This document shows, in pieces, positions 42,930 through 52,028 of a stretch of 64,000 nucleotides of DNA. Both the position numbers and the translations under genes were made by a program. How positions within the stretch are numbered: the stretch's first letter is position 1; each line of letters begins with the position of its first letter. The DNA comes from Halobacillus yeomjeoni. GTDB lineage: Bacteria; Bacillota; Bacilli; Bacillales; Halobacillaceae. The DNA lies in contig NZ_JAIVAI010000001.1 of assembly GCF_020171525.1 (NCBI RefSeq), positions 1,426,001-1,490,000 on the forward strand, read 5' to 3'. The notes under the pieces were generated by a model. The model saw nothing but the letters and a program-made list of their open reading frames with translations, did no database searches and was not told the origin of the DNA.

Positions 42930-44390
42930 TTGAACACACAAACAATTAAACAACAATGGTTCGGGAACGTAAAAAACGATACGCTTTCAGGCATGGTCGT
43001 CGCAATGGCACTCATCCCTGAAGCGATCGCTTTCTCTATCATCGCTGGAGTCGACCCCATGGTAGGTTTGTACGCTTCCTTCTGTATCGCCGTCGTTATT
43101 GCATTTATGGGTGGCCGTCCTGGGATGATCTCAGCAGCAACCGGTGCCATGGCCTTATTGATGGTAACACTCGTCAAAGATCATGGTTTGGAGTATTTAC
43201 TGGCTGCTACGATTTTAACCGGAATTATTCAGTTCGTCTTAGGCGCGTTGAAAATCGGCCAGTTCATGAAATTCATTCCACGTTCTGTCATGGTAGGATT
43301 CGTGAACGCGCTAGCTATTTTGATTTTCACATCACAACTTCCTCACTTTGTGGGTGCAGGATGGATGATGTATGCAATGGTCGCAGGTTCATTAGCCATT
43401 ATCTATATACTCCCAAGATTTACGAAAGCTGTTCCTTCTCCACTTGTCGCCATTATTATTATGACGATTGTAGTGATTACGACAGGAACGGATATGAAAA
43501 CTGTAGGAGATATGGGAGAGCTTTCAAGCACATTACCAATCTTCTTATTACCGGATATTCCATTGACCTTCCAAACACTTGAAATCATCTTCCCGATTTC
43601 ACTAGCTCTAGCTTTCGTTGGTTTGCTTGAGTCCTTATTGACCGCTCAAATTGTAGATGACATGACCGATACTGTCAGTGACAAAAACAAAGAAGCGCGT
43701 GGACAAGGTGTAGCAAACGTCGTCTCCGGCTTCTTCGGAGGTATGGCAGGCTGTGCTATGATCGGACAATCCGTCATCAACGTTTCATCCGGAGGACGAG
43801 GCCGTCTTTCTACATTGATCGCAGGAATTTTCATGATGCTCCTGATCATTGTGTTCAACGACCTTCTCGTTCAAATTCCGATGGGAGTTCTAGTGGGAGT
43901 CATGGTTATGGTATCGATTGGAACTTTTGATTGGAGCTCATTGACGAAGTTCAACAAAGCGCCGATTACAGATTCCGTCGTCATGGTTGTTACTGTCGGG
44001 ACGGTAGTCAAAACGCACGATTTATCCAAAGGTGTTCTAGCAGGCGTGATTTTGAGTGCAATCTTCTTCGTTGCAAAGATATCCAAAGTTTATGTAGATG
44101 AAACATTTGAAAAAGAAACGATGAAGATGGTTTACAATGTCAGTGGACAAGTATTCTTCGCTTCAACTGATAATCTGCTGAAGCATTTCGACTTCAACAT
44201 TGAAGCGAAACAAGTTGAAATCAACTTCTCGAATGCTCACATATGGGATGATTCCGCAGTTGCTGCTATAGATAAACTTGTTTTGAAATTCAAAGAGAAT
44301 GATATAGATGTCAAAGTGGTTGGATTAAATAAAGACAGCTCACAACTCATGAAACGTCTCGCAGCAAATGCTACGGTATCCAATCATTAA
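42930..44390 (+). CDS. SulP-family anion transporter
   Basis: This is a 486-aa transporter with about 11-12 membrane segments followed by a C-terminal STAS domain (from about residue 400, [17 protein letters not shown]). Bacterial SulP proteins carry sulfate, bicarbonate or dicarboxylates with sodium or protons. The hallmark [25 protein letters not shown] is highly conserved and resembles YbaR-type members. A TTG start at 42930 is chosen because GAGGTG precedes it and the homologous N-terminus begins near TIKQQWFGN; the open frame starts at 42867. STAS domains are regulatory. Confidence 0.9.
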   Translation: MNTQTIKQQWFGNVKNDTLSGMVVAMALIPEAIAFSIIAGVDPMVGLYASFCIAVVIAFMGGRPGMISAATGAMALLMVTLVKDHGLEYLLAATILTGIIQFVLGALKIGQFMKFIPRSVMVGFVNALAILIFTSQLPHFVGAGWMMYAMVAGSLAIIYILPRFTKAVPSPLVAIIIMTIVVITTGTDMKTVGDMGELSSTLPIFLLPDIPLTFQTLEIIFPISLALAFVGLLESLLTAQIVDDMTDTVSDKNKEARGQGVANVVSGFFGGMAGCAMIGQSVINVSSGGRGRLSTLIAGIFMMLLIIVFNDLLVQIPMGVLVGVMVMVSIGTFDWSSLTKFNKAPITDSVVMVVTVGTVVKTHDLSKGVLAGVILSAIFFVAKISKVYVDETFEKETMKMVYNVSGQVFFASTDNLLKHFDFNIEAKQVEINFSNAHIWDDSAVAAIDKLVLKFKENDIDVKVVGLNKDSSQLMKRLAANATVSNH

Positions 44391-44394
44391 ATTA

Positions 44395-44434
44395 AAAAGA
44401 GTGATTCTCATATTATTGAGAATCACTCTTTTTT
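44395..44434. terminator. Terminator between the SulP and GNAT genes
   Basis: AAAAAGAGTGATTCTCA and TGAGAATCACTCTTTTTT form a perfect stem. Confidence 0.9.
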
Positions 44435-44973
44435 CACTCTACCCATTCATCTTTCAAAACACTATAAACGACAGAGTCCCTCCACGTTCCGTTCAACAAA
44501 ATCTCCTGCCGCAACACTCCCTCTTTCACCATCCCCACTTTTTCCAAAACTCTGCAGGATGCAACATTTTCAGGTAAACAGTGTGCACTGACACGATGTA
44601 GGTTTTGTTGAAAGAAACAATAATCAAGCATCAATTGGAGGGCTTCTGTCCCATATCCTTTCCCCCAATGTTCGTGGTGGATAATGAACCCTAGTTCCCC
44701 CACCCCGTCCCAATCTTTGATGTTCAATTCGATATTTCCTACAATCTGTTCCATTTGTTTATCCACGATGACAAATACGAAACGGCTCCGGAACTTTATG
44801 TTGCGATCCCGTATGGCCTGAGTGACAAAAAAACGAGAATCAGCTTCGGTGTTCGGACCCCATGGTTGATATTTACACGCTTCTTTGTTGGAAGCATAGA
44901 CATGCAGATCCTCCCAATCCTCTAAAACCAATTCTCTCATATATATTCTACTGTTCTCTTCAAGAATCTCCAT
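44434..44973 (-). CDS. RimJ/RimL-type GNAT acetyltransferase
   Basis: This is a 179-aa protein of the RimJ/RimL group that acetylates protein N-termini or small molecules. It starts LEENSRIYMRELVLEDWEDLHVYASNKEACKY. Motif A is ELGFIIHHEHWGKGYGTEALQLML, and NVASCRVLEKVGMVKEG is motif B. GAGAGG precedes the ATG. It is monocistronic. The biological target is not evident. Confidence 0.87.
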   Translation of the reverse strand: MEILEENSRIYMRELVLEDWEDLHVYASNKEACKYQPWGPNTEADSRFFVTQAIRDRNIKFRSRFVFVIVDKQMEQIVGNIELNIKDWDGVGELGFIIHHEHWGKGYGTEALQLMLDYCFFQQNLHRVSAHCLPENVASCRVLEKVGMVKEGVLRQEILLNGTWRDSVVYSVLKDEWVE

Positions 44974-45012
44974 TATATACCTCTCAATCGCCAGTTTGCA
45001 CTTAGTACTAGT

Positions 45013-45297
45013 TTATTTTCTGCTGTGATGAAATGCTGTAATCCAAGGCTCAGGAGACTCCTTTACCATGAAAGTACGTACCCCTTTTATGGTATGTAAA
45101 TATAAGAAACCATATGTACCTCCAGATTTCCTATAAGAAGCATCAAAAACTTGCTTCCTCTGAAAAGTCTCAGTCGGTGTCACAATTTTTTCTGGATGTA
45201 AGTCTATAGTAGCTTGTTCCTCATTAAAAAGCTGGCGATTATTCTGTATGACTCTCGTGTTCCAGAATACTCGTTGAGATATGACCACCGCCCTCAT
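45013..45297 (-). CDS. Small protein of unknown function, PH-like C-terminal segment
   Basis: This is a protein of about 94 aa without signal or membrane segment. The C-terminal half (SYRKSGGTYGFLYLHTIKGVRTFMVKESPEPWITAF) has alternating hydrophobic strands and a terminal helix, reminiscent of bacterial PH-like domains. I do not recognise the family. The start is uncertain: ATG at 45297 follows AAAGG closely, and GTG at 45288 is an alternative. The frame stays open to 45354. Confidence 0.55.
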   Translation of the reverse strand: MRAVVISQRVFWNTRVIQNNRQLFNEEQATIDLHPEKIVTPTETFQRKQVFDASYRKSGGTYGFLYLHTIKGVRTFMVKESPEPWITAFHHSRK

Positions 45298-45477
45298 CCT
45301 TTCAAATCGATTTTCACTTAATCTAAGTATAACTAAAGCCCTGCTAAATGTCACATTGTGTAATATTTTGTAGAATTAACTCGAATATGCAGCTTTTCGT
45401 CTTTCAATTACCGTGTATTTGTATTAGGATGATAAGGGTGATTTTTGAACAACCTAAGAATTAATGGAGGCTGGCTT

Positions 45478-46326
45478 ATGAGCGATCGGAATAAAGGAAT
45501 TCTTTTATTATTGATTTCCGCTTTCGGATTTTCGATGATGGCTGCTCTCGTCAAGCTGTCGGGAGACGTTCCAACCGTGCAGAAGACCCTGTTTCGTAAT
45601 GTCGTCTCTGCTGTCATCGCATTCGGATTTGTCATATATAATAAAGAACGCTTATTCGGAAAAAAAGAAAACCAAGTGCTGCTTCTTTCCCGTTCGGCTC
45701 TCGGGACCATCGGCATGGTTTTATTTTTCTATGCCATCGACAACTTGGTCTTATCCGATGCGGACATGCTGAATAAATTGAGCCCATTTTTATTGATTAT
45801 CTTTTCGGCGATTTTCCTGAAAGAAAAAGCAAGACCTTATCAAATCGTTTCTATCATCATTGCATTCATAGGTACCTTATTCATCATCAAGCCTGCCTTT
45901 TCTCTTGAGTTCATACCTTACCTGGCAGGAATCTTTTCAGCAGTTTTTGCAGCTGGTGCCTACACCCTCCTAAGAGTGCTCGGTGATAAAGAAAAGTTTT
46001 ATACGGTGGTGTTTTACTTTTCATTCTTCACTACTGTCACATTGCTTCCTTTCACAATCGCTTTTTATGAACCAATGACCGCTAAGCAGTGGATTTATCT
46101 GCTTTCTGCCGGCGGCTTCGCCACATTGGGTCAATTCGGTTTGACGATTGCATATAAATTTGCACCAGCCAGAGAAATATCCATCTTCTTTTATTCGACC
46201 GTCGTCTATTCTGCATTGATCAGCATCATTTTGTTCGATCAAGTACCGGACTGGTTAAGCATACTCGGATATATCACTATATTTGGTGCTTCCCTTTATA
46301 TGTTTCTTAAAAACAACAAAGAGTAA
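45478..46326 (+). CDS. EamA-family DMT exporter
   Basis: This is a 282-aa transporter with ten membrane helices made of two EamA repeats (about residues 5-130 and 145-280). Such proteins export amino acids, purines or other metabolites. The start ATG at 45478 follows TGGAGG and gives MSDRNKGILLLLISAFGFSMM. The typical conserved glycine/proline positions in FLKEKARPYQIVSIIIAFIGTLFII are present. The gene is monocistronic with its own terminator. Substrate unknown. Confidence 0.88.
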   Translation: MSDRNKGILLLLISAFGFSMMAALVKLSGDVPTVQKTLFRNVVSAVIAFGFVIYNKERLFGKKENQVLLLSRSALGTIGMVLFFYAIDNLVLSDADMLNKLSPFLLIIFSAIFLKEKARPYQIVSIIIAFIGTLFIIKPAFSLEFIPYLAGIFSAVFAAGAYTLLRVLGDKEKFYTVVFYFSFFTTVTLLPFTIAFYEPMTAKQWIYLLSAGGFATLGQFGLTIAYKFAPAREISIFFYSTVVYSALISIILFDQVPDWLSILGYITIFGASLYMFLKNNKE

Positions 46327-46352
46327 AAAGCGTCCTTCTGTGGGCGCTTTTT
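46325..46352 (+). terminator. Terminator of the EamA gene
   Basis: AAAAAGCGTCC and GGGCGCTTTTT pair with one wobble. Confidence 0.8.
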
Positions 46353-46430
46353 ATTTTTCCGGAAACTCTCCATACTAGAAATGATATACTTATACTCTGA
46401 AACAAACTATGTCTGAGGGTGGGGATGAAT

Positions 46431-46949
46431 TTGGGAGAAGTAGTATTGTATATTGCACAAAGCCTGGATGGATACATATCACGAGAAAATGGAGATATTG
46501 ATTGGCTTAGAGATGAACAGGATTACGGATTCGATACATTTTTCGAGAATGTCAACACCGTCATTATGGGGCGGAAAACTTATGAACATATTTTTGAATT
46601 AGCGGAAGAGTTTCCGTACAAGGACAAAGATGTATACGTCGTCAGTCGGATGAAAGAAGGTTATGATGAATATGCAACTTACATACAGCCTGAACAGATA
46701 TCTCCTTTAATTGAAGTCTTGAAAAATGACCAGGACAAAACCATCTGGCTAGTGGGTGGTGCTCAGTTGATCCACCTTTTCATCAGCCTCGGTTTAATAG
46801 ATGAGTTTCAAATTGCCATTCAACCGACGTTAATCGGTAAGGGTATTCCTCTTTTTGAGAAAAACGAGATGGAACAACAACTCGATTTGACCGATGTCAA
46901 TAAATTCGATGACGGTATGTTGATCTTGACCTATAGGAGGTATCAGTAA
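46431..46949 (+). CDS. Dihydrofolate reductase-like (RibD C-terminal domain) protein
   Basis: This is a 172-aa protein of the RibD-C/DHFR superfamily, similar to B. subtilis YyaP/YwjB-type proteins. Motifs are VVLYIAQSLDGYISRENGDIDWL, TVIMGRKTYEHI (NADP-binding) and IWLVGGAQLIHLFISLGLIDEF. The TTG start at 46431 is preferred because GGTGGGG lies six bases upstream; GTG at 46419 and ATG at 46425 overlap that ribosome site. The methyltransferase gene follows within 4 bp, so the two form an operon. Physiological substrate unknown. Confidence 0.82.
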   Translation: MGEVVLYIAQSLDGYISRENGDIDWLRDEQDYGFDTFFENVNTVIMGRKTYEHIFELAEEFPYKDKDVYVVSRMKEGYDEYATYIQPEQISPLIEVLKNDQDKTIWLVGGAQLIHLFISLGLIDEFQIAIQPTLIGKGIPLFEKNEMEQQLDLTDVNKFDDGMLILTYRRYQ

Positions 46950-46952
46950 TCT

Positions 46953-47579
46953 ATGGCTAATTACGAAATCATCAAAAAACAATTGGCGGACGCTTATAAT
47001 AATCAAGCAGATAATAGAAATGAGTCCAGCATCCAAACATGGAAGGTATTCGAGCGACAGGACTTTTTAAATCGGTTGTTACATAATGGAAAGACGAACG
47101 TGCTGGAACTCGGTGCAGGACCAGGCAAAGACAGTAAGTTCTTCCAAGATTCAGGGTTGGATGTCCTTGCCATCGACTTATCCCCGGAAATGGTACAGAA
47201 ATGCAAAGAAAAAGGGCTGAAAGCAGAAGTCATGAGTTTTGATGAACTTTCTTTTGAAGAGAATACCTTCAGTGGAGTGTGGGCATTGAATACACTGCTG
47301 CATGTCCCGAAAGACAACATCACCGCCGTTTTGAACGACATCAAACGCGTGCTTGAACCGGAAGGGTTGTTTTATTTCGGTGTCTATGGAGGAATCGATC
47401 ACGAAGGGGTGTGGGAGAAGGATTTTCATTCCCCGAAACGATTCTTTTCATTTTATCAAGATGAAGAAATCGAGCGGATTTTGAGTGAACACTTTAAAAT
47501 AGATGCATTTCACAAAATTCCTATCAAACATGAAGACGGAGGTCCGACACACTTTCAAGGGTTCATTTTGAAAAAGTAA
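46953..47579 (+). CDS. Class I SAM-dependent methyltransferase
   Basis: This is a 208-aa Rossmann-fold methyltransferase. Motif I is VLELGAGPGKDSKFF, followed by the acidic loop VLAIDLSPEMVQKC, motif SFEENTFSGVWALNTLLHV and the FYFGVYGG strand. The start lies 11 bases after GGAGGT. It is in an operon downstream of the DHFR-like gene, and an LD-carboxypeptidase gene follows 30 bp later. The acceptor molecule cannot be predicted. Confidence 0.87.
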   Translation: MANYEIIKKQLADAYNNQADNRNESSIQTWKVFERQDFLNRLLHNGKTNVLELGAGPGKDSKFFQDSGLDVLAIDLSPEMVQKCKEKGLKAEVMSFDELSFEENTFSGVWALNTLLHVPKDNITAVLNDIKRVLEPEGLFYFGVYGGIDHEGVWEKDFHSPKRFFSFYQDEEIERILSEHFKIDAFHKIPIKHEDGGPTHFQGFILKK

Positions 47580-47609
47580 ATTGACTGCATATAAGGAGGA
47601 TGGATTTTT

Positions 47610-48590
47610 ATGTACCCCGACAAGCTGAAGCAAGGTGACGAAGTAAGGGTCATTTCTCCTGCGGAAAGCTTAACTATGATTGCACCTGATCAAAGAGCGC
47701 TTGCTAAACGGCGGATTGAAAAGCTTGGAGTCTCGGTGACCTTCAGTCAATACGCTGAAGCTGATGACAACCGACTATCCATTCCGATAGAAAAAAGAGT
47801 CCATGACCTTCATGAAGCATTCCGTGACCCTGATGTGAAAATGATTTTGACGACAATTGGCGGGTTCAACAGCAATCAACTCCTGAAATATTTGGATTTC
47901 GATATGATCAAGGATAATCCTAAAATATTGTGTGGCTTCTCCGATATTACCGTATTATCAAATGCTATTTATAAGAAGACGGGGTTAGTCACGTACAGTG
48001 GTCCTCATTATTCTACATTCGGTATGGAAAAAGGAATTGATTATACTTGGGATCACTTCGTTCACATATTCACTGATCAAAAGAATTTGGATATCCATCC
48101 GGCTGACCATTGGAGCGATGACCCTTGGTATATGGATCAGCAAAACCGCACTTTCCATACAAACGAAGGCTATGTAGTATTACAGGAAGGTAAATCCGAA
48201 GGGACTTCAATCGGAGGAAATTTATGTACATTGAATTTACTTCAGGGCACGGAATACATGCCTCCTCTGGAGGATACCATCCTCTTCCTTGAAGATGATG
48301 AAATGACAATTCCCCAAACCTTTGACCGTGATCTCCAATCCCTTCTCCATCAACCGGGTTTTGATAAAGTGAAAGGAATCGTCCTTGGACGGTTTCAAGA
48401 AAAATCAGGTCTTTCTATAGAATTATTGCGTGAAATCATTGAATCCAAGCAGGAGTTGAAAGGTCTACCGATCATTGCACAAGCAAGCTTCGGGCATACC
48501 ACTCCTCAATTCACTTTCCCGATTGGAGGAAAGGTATCGATACAAGCAGGCAGAGACAATGAATGTAAAATTAAAATTATTGAGCATTAG
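47610..48590 (+). CDS. LD-carboxypeptidase (MccF/S66 family)
   Basis: This is a 326-aa serine peptidase of family S66, which cleaves L,D bonds in murein tetrapeptides or, in MccF, detoxifies microcin C. The nucleophile Ser is in LCGFSDITVL. The Glu-His dyad partners are expected in LFLEDDEM and GHTTPQF. The N-terminal strand GDEVRVISPAESL is typical. AAGGAGG precedes the ATG. It is the last gene of a probable three-gene operon. Murein recycling versus peptide-nucleotide immunity cannot be told apart. Confidence 0.88.
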   Translation: MYPDKLKQGDEVRVISPAESLTMIAPDQRALAKRRIEKLGVSVTFSQYAEADDNRLSIPIEKRVHDLHEAFRDPDVKMILTTIGGFNSNQLLKYLDFDMIKDNPKILCGFSDITVLSNAIYKKTGLVTYSGPHYSTFGMEKGIDYTWDHFVHIFTDQKNLDIHPADHWSDDPWYMDQQNRTFHTNEGYVVLQEGKSEGTSIGGNLCTLNLLQGTEYMPPLEDTILFLEDDEMTIPQTFDRDLQSLLHQPGFDKVKGIVLGRFQEKSGLSIELLREIIESKQELKGLPIIAQASFGHTTPQFTFPIGGKVSIQAGRDNECKIKIIEH

Positions 48591-48601
48591 TTTTAAAAAA
48601 A

Positions 48602-48783
48602 GTTCAGTTACTGTAAGATTCACATGTGATTAGGTGAGACCCCGGAAAACGAAGTTTGAGGATGCTAAAGCGGACTGTTTTCCCTTCCCTCCCACACTTT
48701 GGATTAAGAACGGACTGAACCTGCACTCCCATACGAGTAGAATTGTAAGAAATCGTTTGTCAACAACAGCCTCTAACAGAACC
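48602..48783 (-). mobile_element. MITE-like repeat copy D (degenerate)
   Basis: The right end CTCTAACAGAACC matches the family. Inside, TTCACATGTGA, GGTGAGACCCCGGA, AACGAAGTTTGAGGA and AAAGCGGACTGTTTTCCCT match copy B in order. The left end is degenerate and its boundary (about 48602) is approximate. No target duplication is seen, consistent with an old copy. Confidence 0.6.
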
Positions 48784-48794
48784 TTAAGAATAAG

Positions 48795-48845
48795 AAAAGC
48801 AGCTTAGGTCCGTGGTAAATCTCATCAACCTAAGCTGCTTTTTTT
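48795..48845 (-). terminator. Terminator of the YueD-like SDR gene
   Basis: AAAAGCAGCTTAGGT and ACCTAAGCTGCTTTTTT pair around a 20-base loop. Confidence 0.8.
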
Positions 48846-48846
48846 A

Positions 48847-49602
48847 TCAATCTACTAAATCATATAATTTGTACACTTTTCCATTTTCAATGTCCTTGGG
48901 TTGATTGATCAAATCCAACAAGACAGCTGCGACTTGATCAGGTGACCTCAATGCTCCTGAACGTTTCAACTCTTTGAACTTCTCCACTTCAGCAAATTGT
49001 TCTTCACTTGATGAGCGGATTTCCCCTTGCATATCTGTATCCATCACACCTGGACTGAAGGCTAATATAATGTGTCCTTTTCCTTTTTGTTCAAGTGCCA
49101 GTGTTTCCGTAAATCGATTGATGGCTGCTTTTGTACTGCAGTATGTGCTCCATCCATGTACAGCCCTCTCAGCAGCGCCGGATGTGATATTGATCACAGA
49201 CATACGAATATCCCTATCATTCGCTTCTTGTATCAACCGATTGACCATAAGAATCGGTGCCGTCAAATTTACTTGTATATGTTGTTGGACAGCAGATGTC
49301 TCTAAGTTCCCAACTGTATCAATTGGTTCTATCACACCCGCATTGTTGATCAAATATACATAATGGGTGTCATCATGGAAAGCCATCTCTTTCATCTGAT
49401 CAAGACCACTCTCCAAATCATCTGGATTACTCAAATCACATGGAATATGAGTATATTCAACGTTTCTTTGTTCAGCATGTGTTTTCAAGGTTTCATTTTC
49501 ATTGCGTGAAACACCGATGATGTTCACGTTTTTTTCAATCAACTGCCGGGCAATGGATTCCCCCAATCCTCTTGAAGCCCCCGTAACTATCGCATATTGC
49601 AT
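48847..49602 (-). CDS. yueD: YueD-like short-chain dehydrogenase (benzil reductase type)
   Basis: This is a 251-aa classical SDR. The cofactor motif is TGASRGLGESIA, the structural NNAG is LINNAGVIEP, and the catalytic Ser is in NITSGAAERAVHGWSTYCSTKAA with Tyr and Lys as YCSTK. Sequence and length resemble YueD, which reduces benzil stereospecifically. AAGGAGG precedes the ATG. It is monocistronic. The natural substrate is unknown. Confidence 0.87.
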   Translation of the reverse strand: MQYAIVTGASRGLGESIARQLIEKNVNIIGVSRNENETLKTHAEQRNVEYTHIPCDLSNPDDLESGLDQMKEMAFHDDTHYVYLINNAGVIEPIDTVGNLETSAVQQHIQVNLTAPILMVNRLIQEANDRDIRMSVINITSGAAERAVHGWSTYCSTKAAINRFTETLALEQKGKGHIILAFSPGVMDTDMQGEIRSSSEEQFAEVEKFKELKRSGALRSPDQVAAVLLDLINQPKDIENGKVYKLYDLVD

Positions 49603-49775
49603 AATGTAAAACCTCCTTTTCCTAGACTATTCCACTCTTTACATGATTTTAAGCTTTGAAAACCCAACCTTCTCGCGAGAGCCTCCTTAGGACGGATGCG
49701 GCTTCCCTTTACATCTCATAGACCAGCGTATATGATGAATAAAGCACAATTTTGGCCGTATTAAAGGAGTCTGAC

Positions 49776-50411
49776 ATGAAGTACCTTTACTTATTTATCA
49801 TTTATATCGCCGGTCTCGTCGTTTCCAGTCTTGGTCTGGCGCTGATTATTCAATCCGGTTTAGGAGTCGGTCCTGGAGATAGTGTCGCGGTCGGCTTATC
49901 CATGCATTTTCCAATCACAGTAGGAACCGTCATGATCATTGCGTTCGTCATCCTGCTTCTAATCAATGCATGGCTGGAAAGAAAGCGTCCGCAATTCGAA
50001 TCACTGATCCCTATCATCATTCGTGGACGGACGGTCGATATATTTTTATATGGTGTTCTCGAAAATGTAGATTATCAAGTATGGTGGGCACAGTGGGGAA
50101 TTTTCTCACTCGGTTTACTTGCTACTGCCTTAGGTGTAGCCCTTTACCTGCGAACTCCATTCCCCCGCATTCCACTGGACCACTTCATGATGATTATGAA
50201 TGAAAAAACGAATCAATCCAAAAGTTCAGTAAGAATATTCACAGAATCCGGGATGGCGCTGATCGGCTTCCTGTTGGGAGCTCCAGTCGGGTTCGGGACT
50301 CTGATTGTAGCCCTCTTGTTAGGACCTTTGATCCAATGGTCTTTCCAACTTTTCAGACCTGTAGCGAATATATGGTCAAGGCCGCATCAACGGTCTAAAT
50401 CTATACAGTAA
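49776..50411 (+). CDS. YczE/YyaS-like membrane protein
   Basis: This is a 211-aa protein with five membrane helices. The segment SSLGLALIIQSGLGVGPGDSVAVGLS is the hallmark of the YczE/YyaS group. YczE-type proteins affect surfactin production in B. subtilis, but a general function is unknown. The ATG at 49776 follows AAAGGAG; the frame is open to 49752. The gene ends in its own terminator. Confidence 0.82.
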   Translation: MKYLYLFIIYIAGLVVSSLGLALIIQSGLGVGPGDSVAVGLSMHFPITVGTVMIIAFVILLLINAWLERKRPQFESLIPIIIRGRTVDIFLYGVLENVDYQVWWAQWGIFSLGLLATALGVALYLRTPFPRIPLDHFMMIMNEKTNQSKSSVRIFTESGMALIGFLLGAPVGFGTLIVALLLGPLIQWSFQLFRPVANIWSRPHQRSKSIQ

Positions 50412-50413
50412 AG

Positions 50414-50445
50414 CAAGCAAGAACTTCAAGTTCTTGCTTGTTTTA
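50414..50445 (+). terminator. Terminator of the YczE-like gene
   Basis: CAAGCAAGAACT / AGTTCTTGCTTG with loop TCA is followed by TTTT. Confidence 0.88.
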
Positions 50446-50465
50446 TACTCTCATCATGTGCTGCT

Positions 50466-50903
50466 TTATTCTTTGAACTCTAAACGAGTGACTCCTGTTT
50501 CTTCTAATTTCTTTCCGATCTCTTCTTCAATTTCCATACGCTTTTGCATCATTTCTTCTGTCAAAGGAGATTCAATGGTTCCATATTGATCTGCCATACG
50601 CTTTTCAGCTAACTTTTCCACCAGTTTATCCCAGAAGCTGAATTCATCGTACTCTTCAACATACGTATCCAATAGCTGAGCTTCATAATCGACGTCGAGA
50701 TCATGCACTCCTACTTCCTCCTGATGGACGATTTCTTTTTCCATACCTGCTTCTTTGTAGTGAGATAAGACTTGTTCGCGCATATCTTCGAACTCTTCAT
50801 CCAGTTCCATGCGAGTGGAATTCACCATCCACGTACCTAAAAAAATACTTTCAACGAGCTTTTTATATTGATCTTCAGTCAATTCAATATTCACTTTAGA
50901 CAT
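50466..50903 (-). CDS. Hypothetical acidic soluble protein
   Basis: This is a 145-aa protein, strongly acidic and mostly helical (SKVNIELTEDQYKKLVESIFLG start). No known domain is recognised. The ATG at 50903 follows GGAGGG; the open frame continues to 51029 across a terminator hairpin, so the longer form is wrong. It lies downstream of the D-amino-acid transaminase gene but is separated from it by that terminator. The high acidity suits a halotolerant cytoplasm. Confidence 0.72.
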   Translation of the reverse strand: MSKVNIELTEDQYKKLVESIFLGTWMVNSTRMELDEEFEDMREQVLSHYKEAGMEKEIVHQEEVGVHDLDVDYEAQLLDTYVEEYDEFSFWDKLVEKLAEKRMADQYGTIESPLTEEMMQKRMEIEEEIGKKLEETGVTRLEFKE

Positions 50904-50980
50904 CAAGCACCCTCCATGCATTAGTTTATTCCTTGGCATTATAGCACATCCAAAGATGATCGACCCAGTCACAAAACAAA

Positions 50981-51008
50981 AAGCATACCAGCCTGTGCTG
51001 GTATGCTT
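50981..51008 (-). terminator. Terminator of the D-amino-acid transaminase gene
   Basis: AAGCATACCAGC and GCTGGTATGCTT pair around CTGT, followed by a T-run on the minus strand. Confidence 0.9.
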
Positions 51009-51025
51009 CGGGACAAATGAGAGTA

Positions 51026-51913
51026 TCAAGCTGACAAATCTTCAGCAAAGATCGATTCTTTTTTCGTAATTCCTGCATCTCTCTCATAACATTTTTGCAG
51101 CGTTCGTGTGAGTTGACCAGGGCGGCCGTTACCGATGACTTGCTGATCAACTTTCAAAACGGGCATGACTTCGGAGGTACTGCTGGTTAAAAACACTTCG
51201 TCAGCATCTTGGAAGTCTTCTATACGGAAAGCCTCTTCAATAAAATCAATGTTTTCATCCTTACAGAATTCTTCAATCCTCATTCTTACACATCCATGAA
51301 GGATATTCTTTTTAGCAGGATGAGTATAAACCTTACCGCCCCGCACAAGGTATACGTTTGAAGAACTGCATTCTGTCACCTCACCGTCTTTATGAAGGAC
51401 AGCTTCATAACAACCTTCCTCTTTAGCTGCCTGCTTCGCCATGACATTAGGGAGAAGATTCAAGCTTTTTATATAACACCAATCCCACCGGACATCAGGA
51501 TGAGTGATTGCTGTCACACCATCCAGCATGGCATCTTTCGACCTCGGTAAGTCTTTGACATAGGCATACAAGTTCGCTTTCGTTTCAGAAGGGAATGCAT
51601 GATCACGGGGGGCGGAACCTCTCGTCATTTGCAGGTAGACTTTAGCATCACCTTTTACCTTGTTCAATTCGAGCAGTTCATCGAGTTGTTCATAAAGCTC
51701 TTTTTTAGTGTAAGGGACATCGATTTTAACAGCTTCTGCAGAACGGTAAAAACGCTCTACATGCTCTTTAATCAAGTAATAAGATCCTCCGTAAACACGA
51801 ATCACTTCATAAATTCCATCACCGAATTGTAAACCACGTTCCTCAAATGGATAGCGAAGATCATTCTGACGTACAAACTCACTTTCTGTTAACACGTGAT
51901 CATATATTGTCAT
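51026..51913 (-). CDS. dat: D-amino-acid transaminase
   Basis: This PLP enzyme makes D-glutamate or D-alanine for cell wall synthesis (295 aa, fold type IV). The Schiff-base lysine is Lys149 in WDWCYIKSLNLLPN. The phosphate-binding end SSSNVYLV and TSSTSEVMPV are typical of Dat. The active-site Tyr/Arg/His loop reads RGSAPRDHAFP. The ATG at 51913 lies 7 bp from GGGGG; the ATG at 51919 overlaps it. It is monocistronic with its own terminator. Confidence 0.93.
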   Translation of the reverse strand: MTIYDHVLTESEFVRQNDLRYPFEERGLQFGDGIYEVIRVYGGSYYLIKEHVERFYRSAEAVKIDVPYTKKELYEQLDELLELNKVKGDAKVYLQMTRGSAPRDHAFPSETKANLYAYVKDLPRSKDAMLDGVTAITHPDVRWDWCYIKSLNLLPNVMAKQAAKEEGCYEAVLHKDGEVTECSSSNVYLVRGGKVYTHPAKKNILHGCVRMRIEEFCKDENIDFIEEAFRIEDFQDADEVFLTSSTSEVMPVLKVDQQVIGNGRPGQLTRTLQKCYERDAGITKKESIFAEDLSA

Positions 51914-52028
51914 CTTCATCCCCCTTGATGTTCTTTATTTAATTAACGGTTAGTTTATCAAAAAAATCAATGAAGTTGGACGAATAAAGGGAATTTACGT
52001 CGAATATCCGACTATATACCTAAAAACC

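Noticed and set aside
42722-43177. 151-codon minus-strand ORF overlapping the start of the SulP gene
   Set aside because: Antisense shadow of a well-conserved transporter; no supporting signals.
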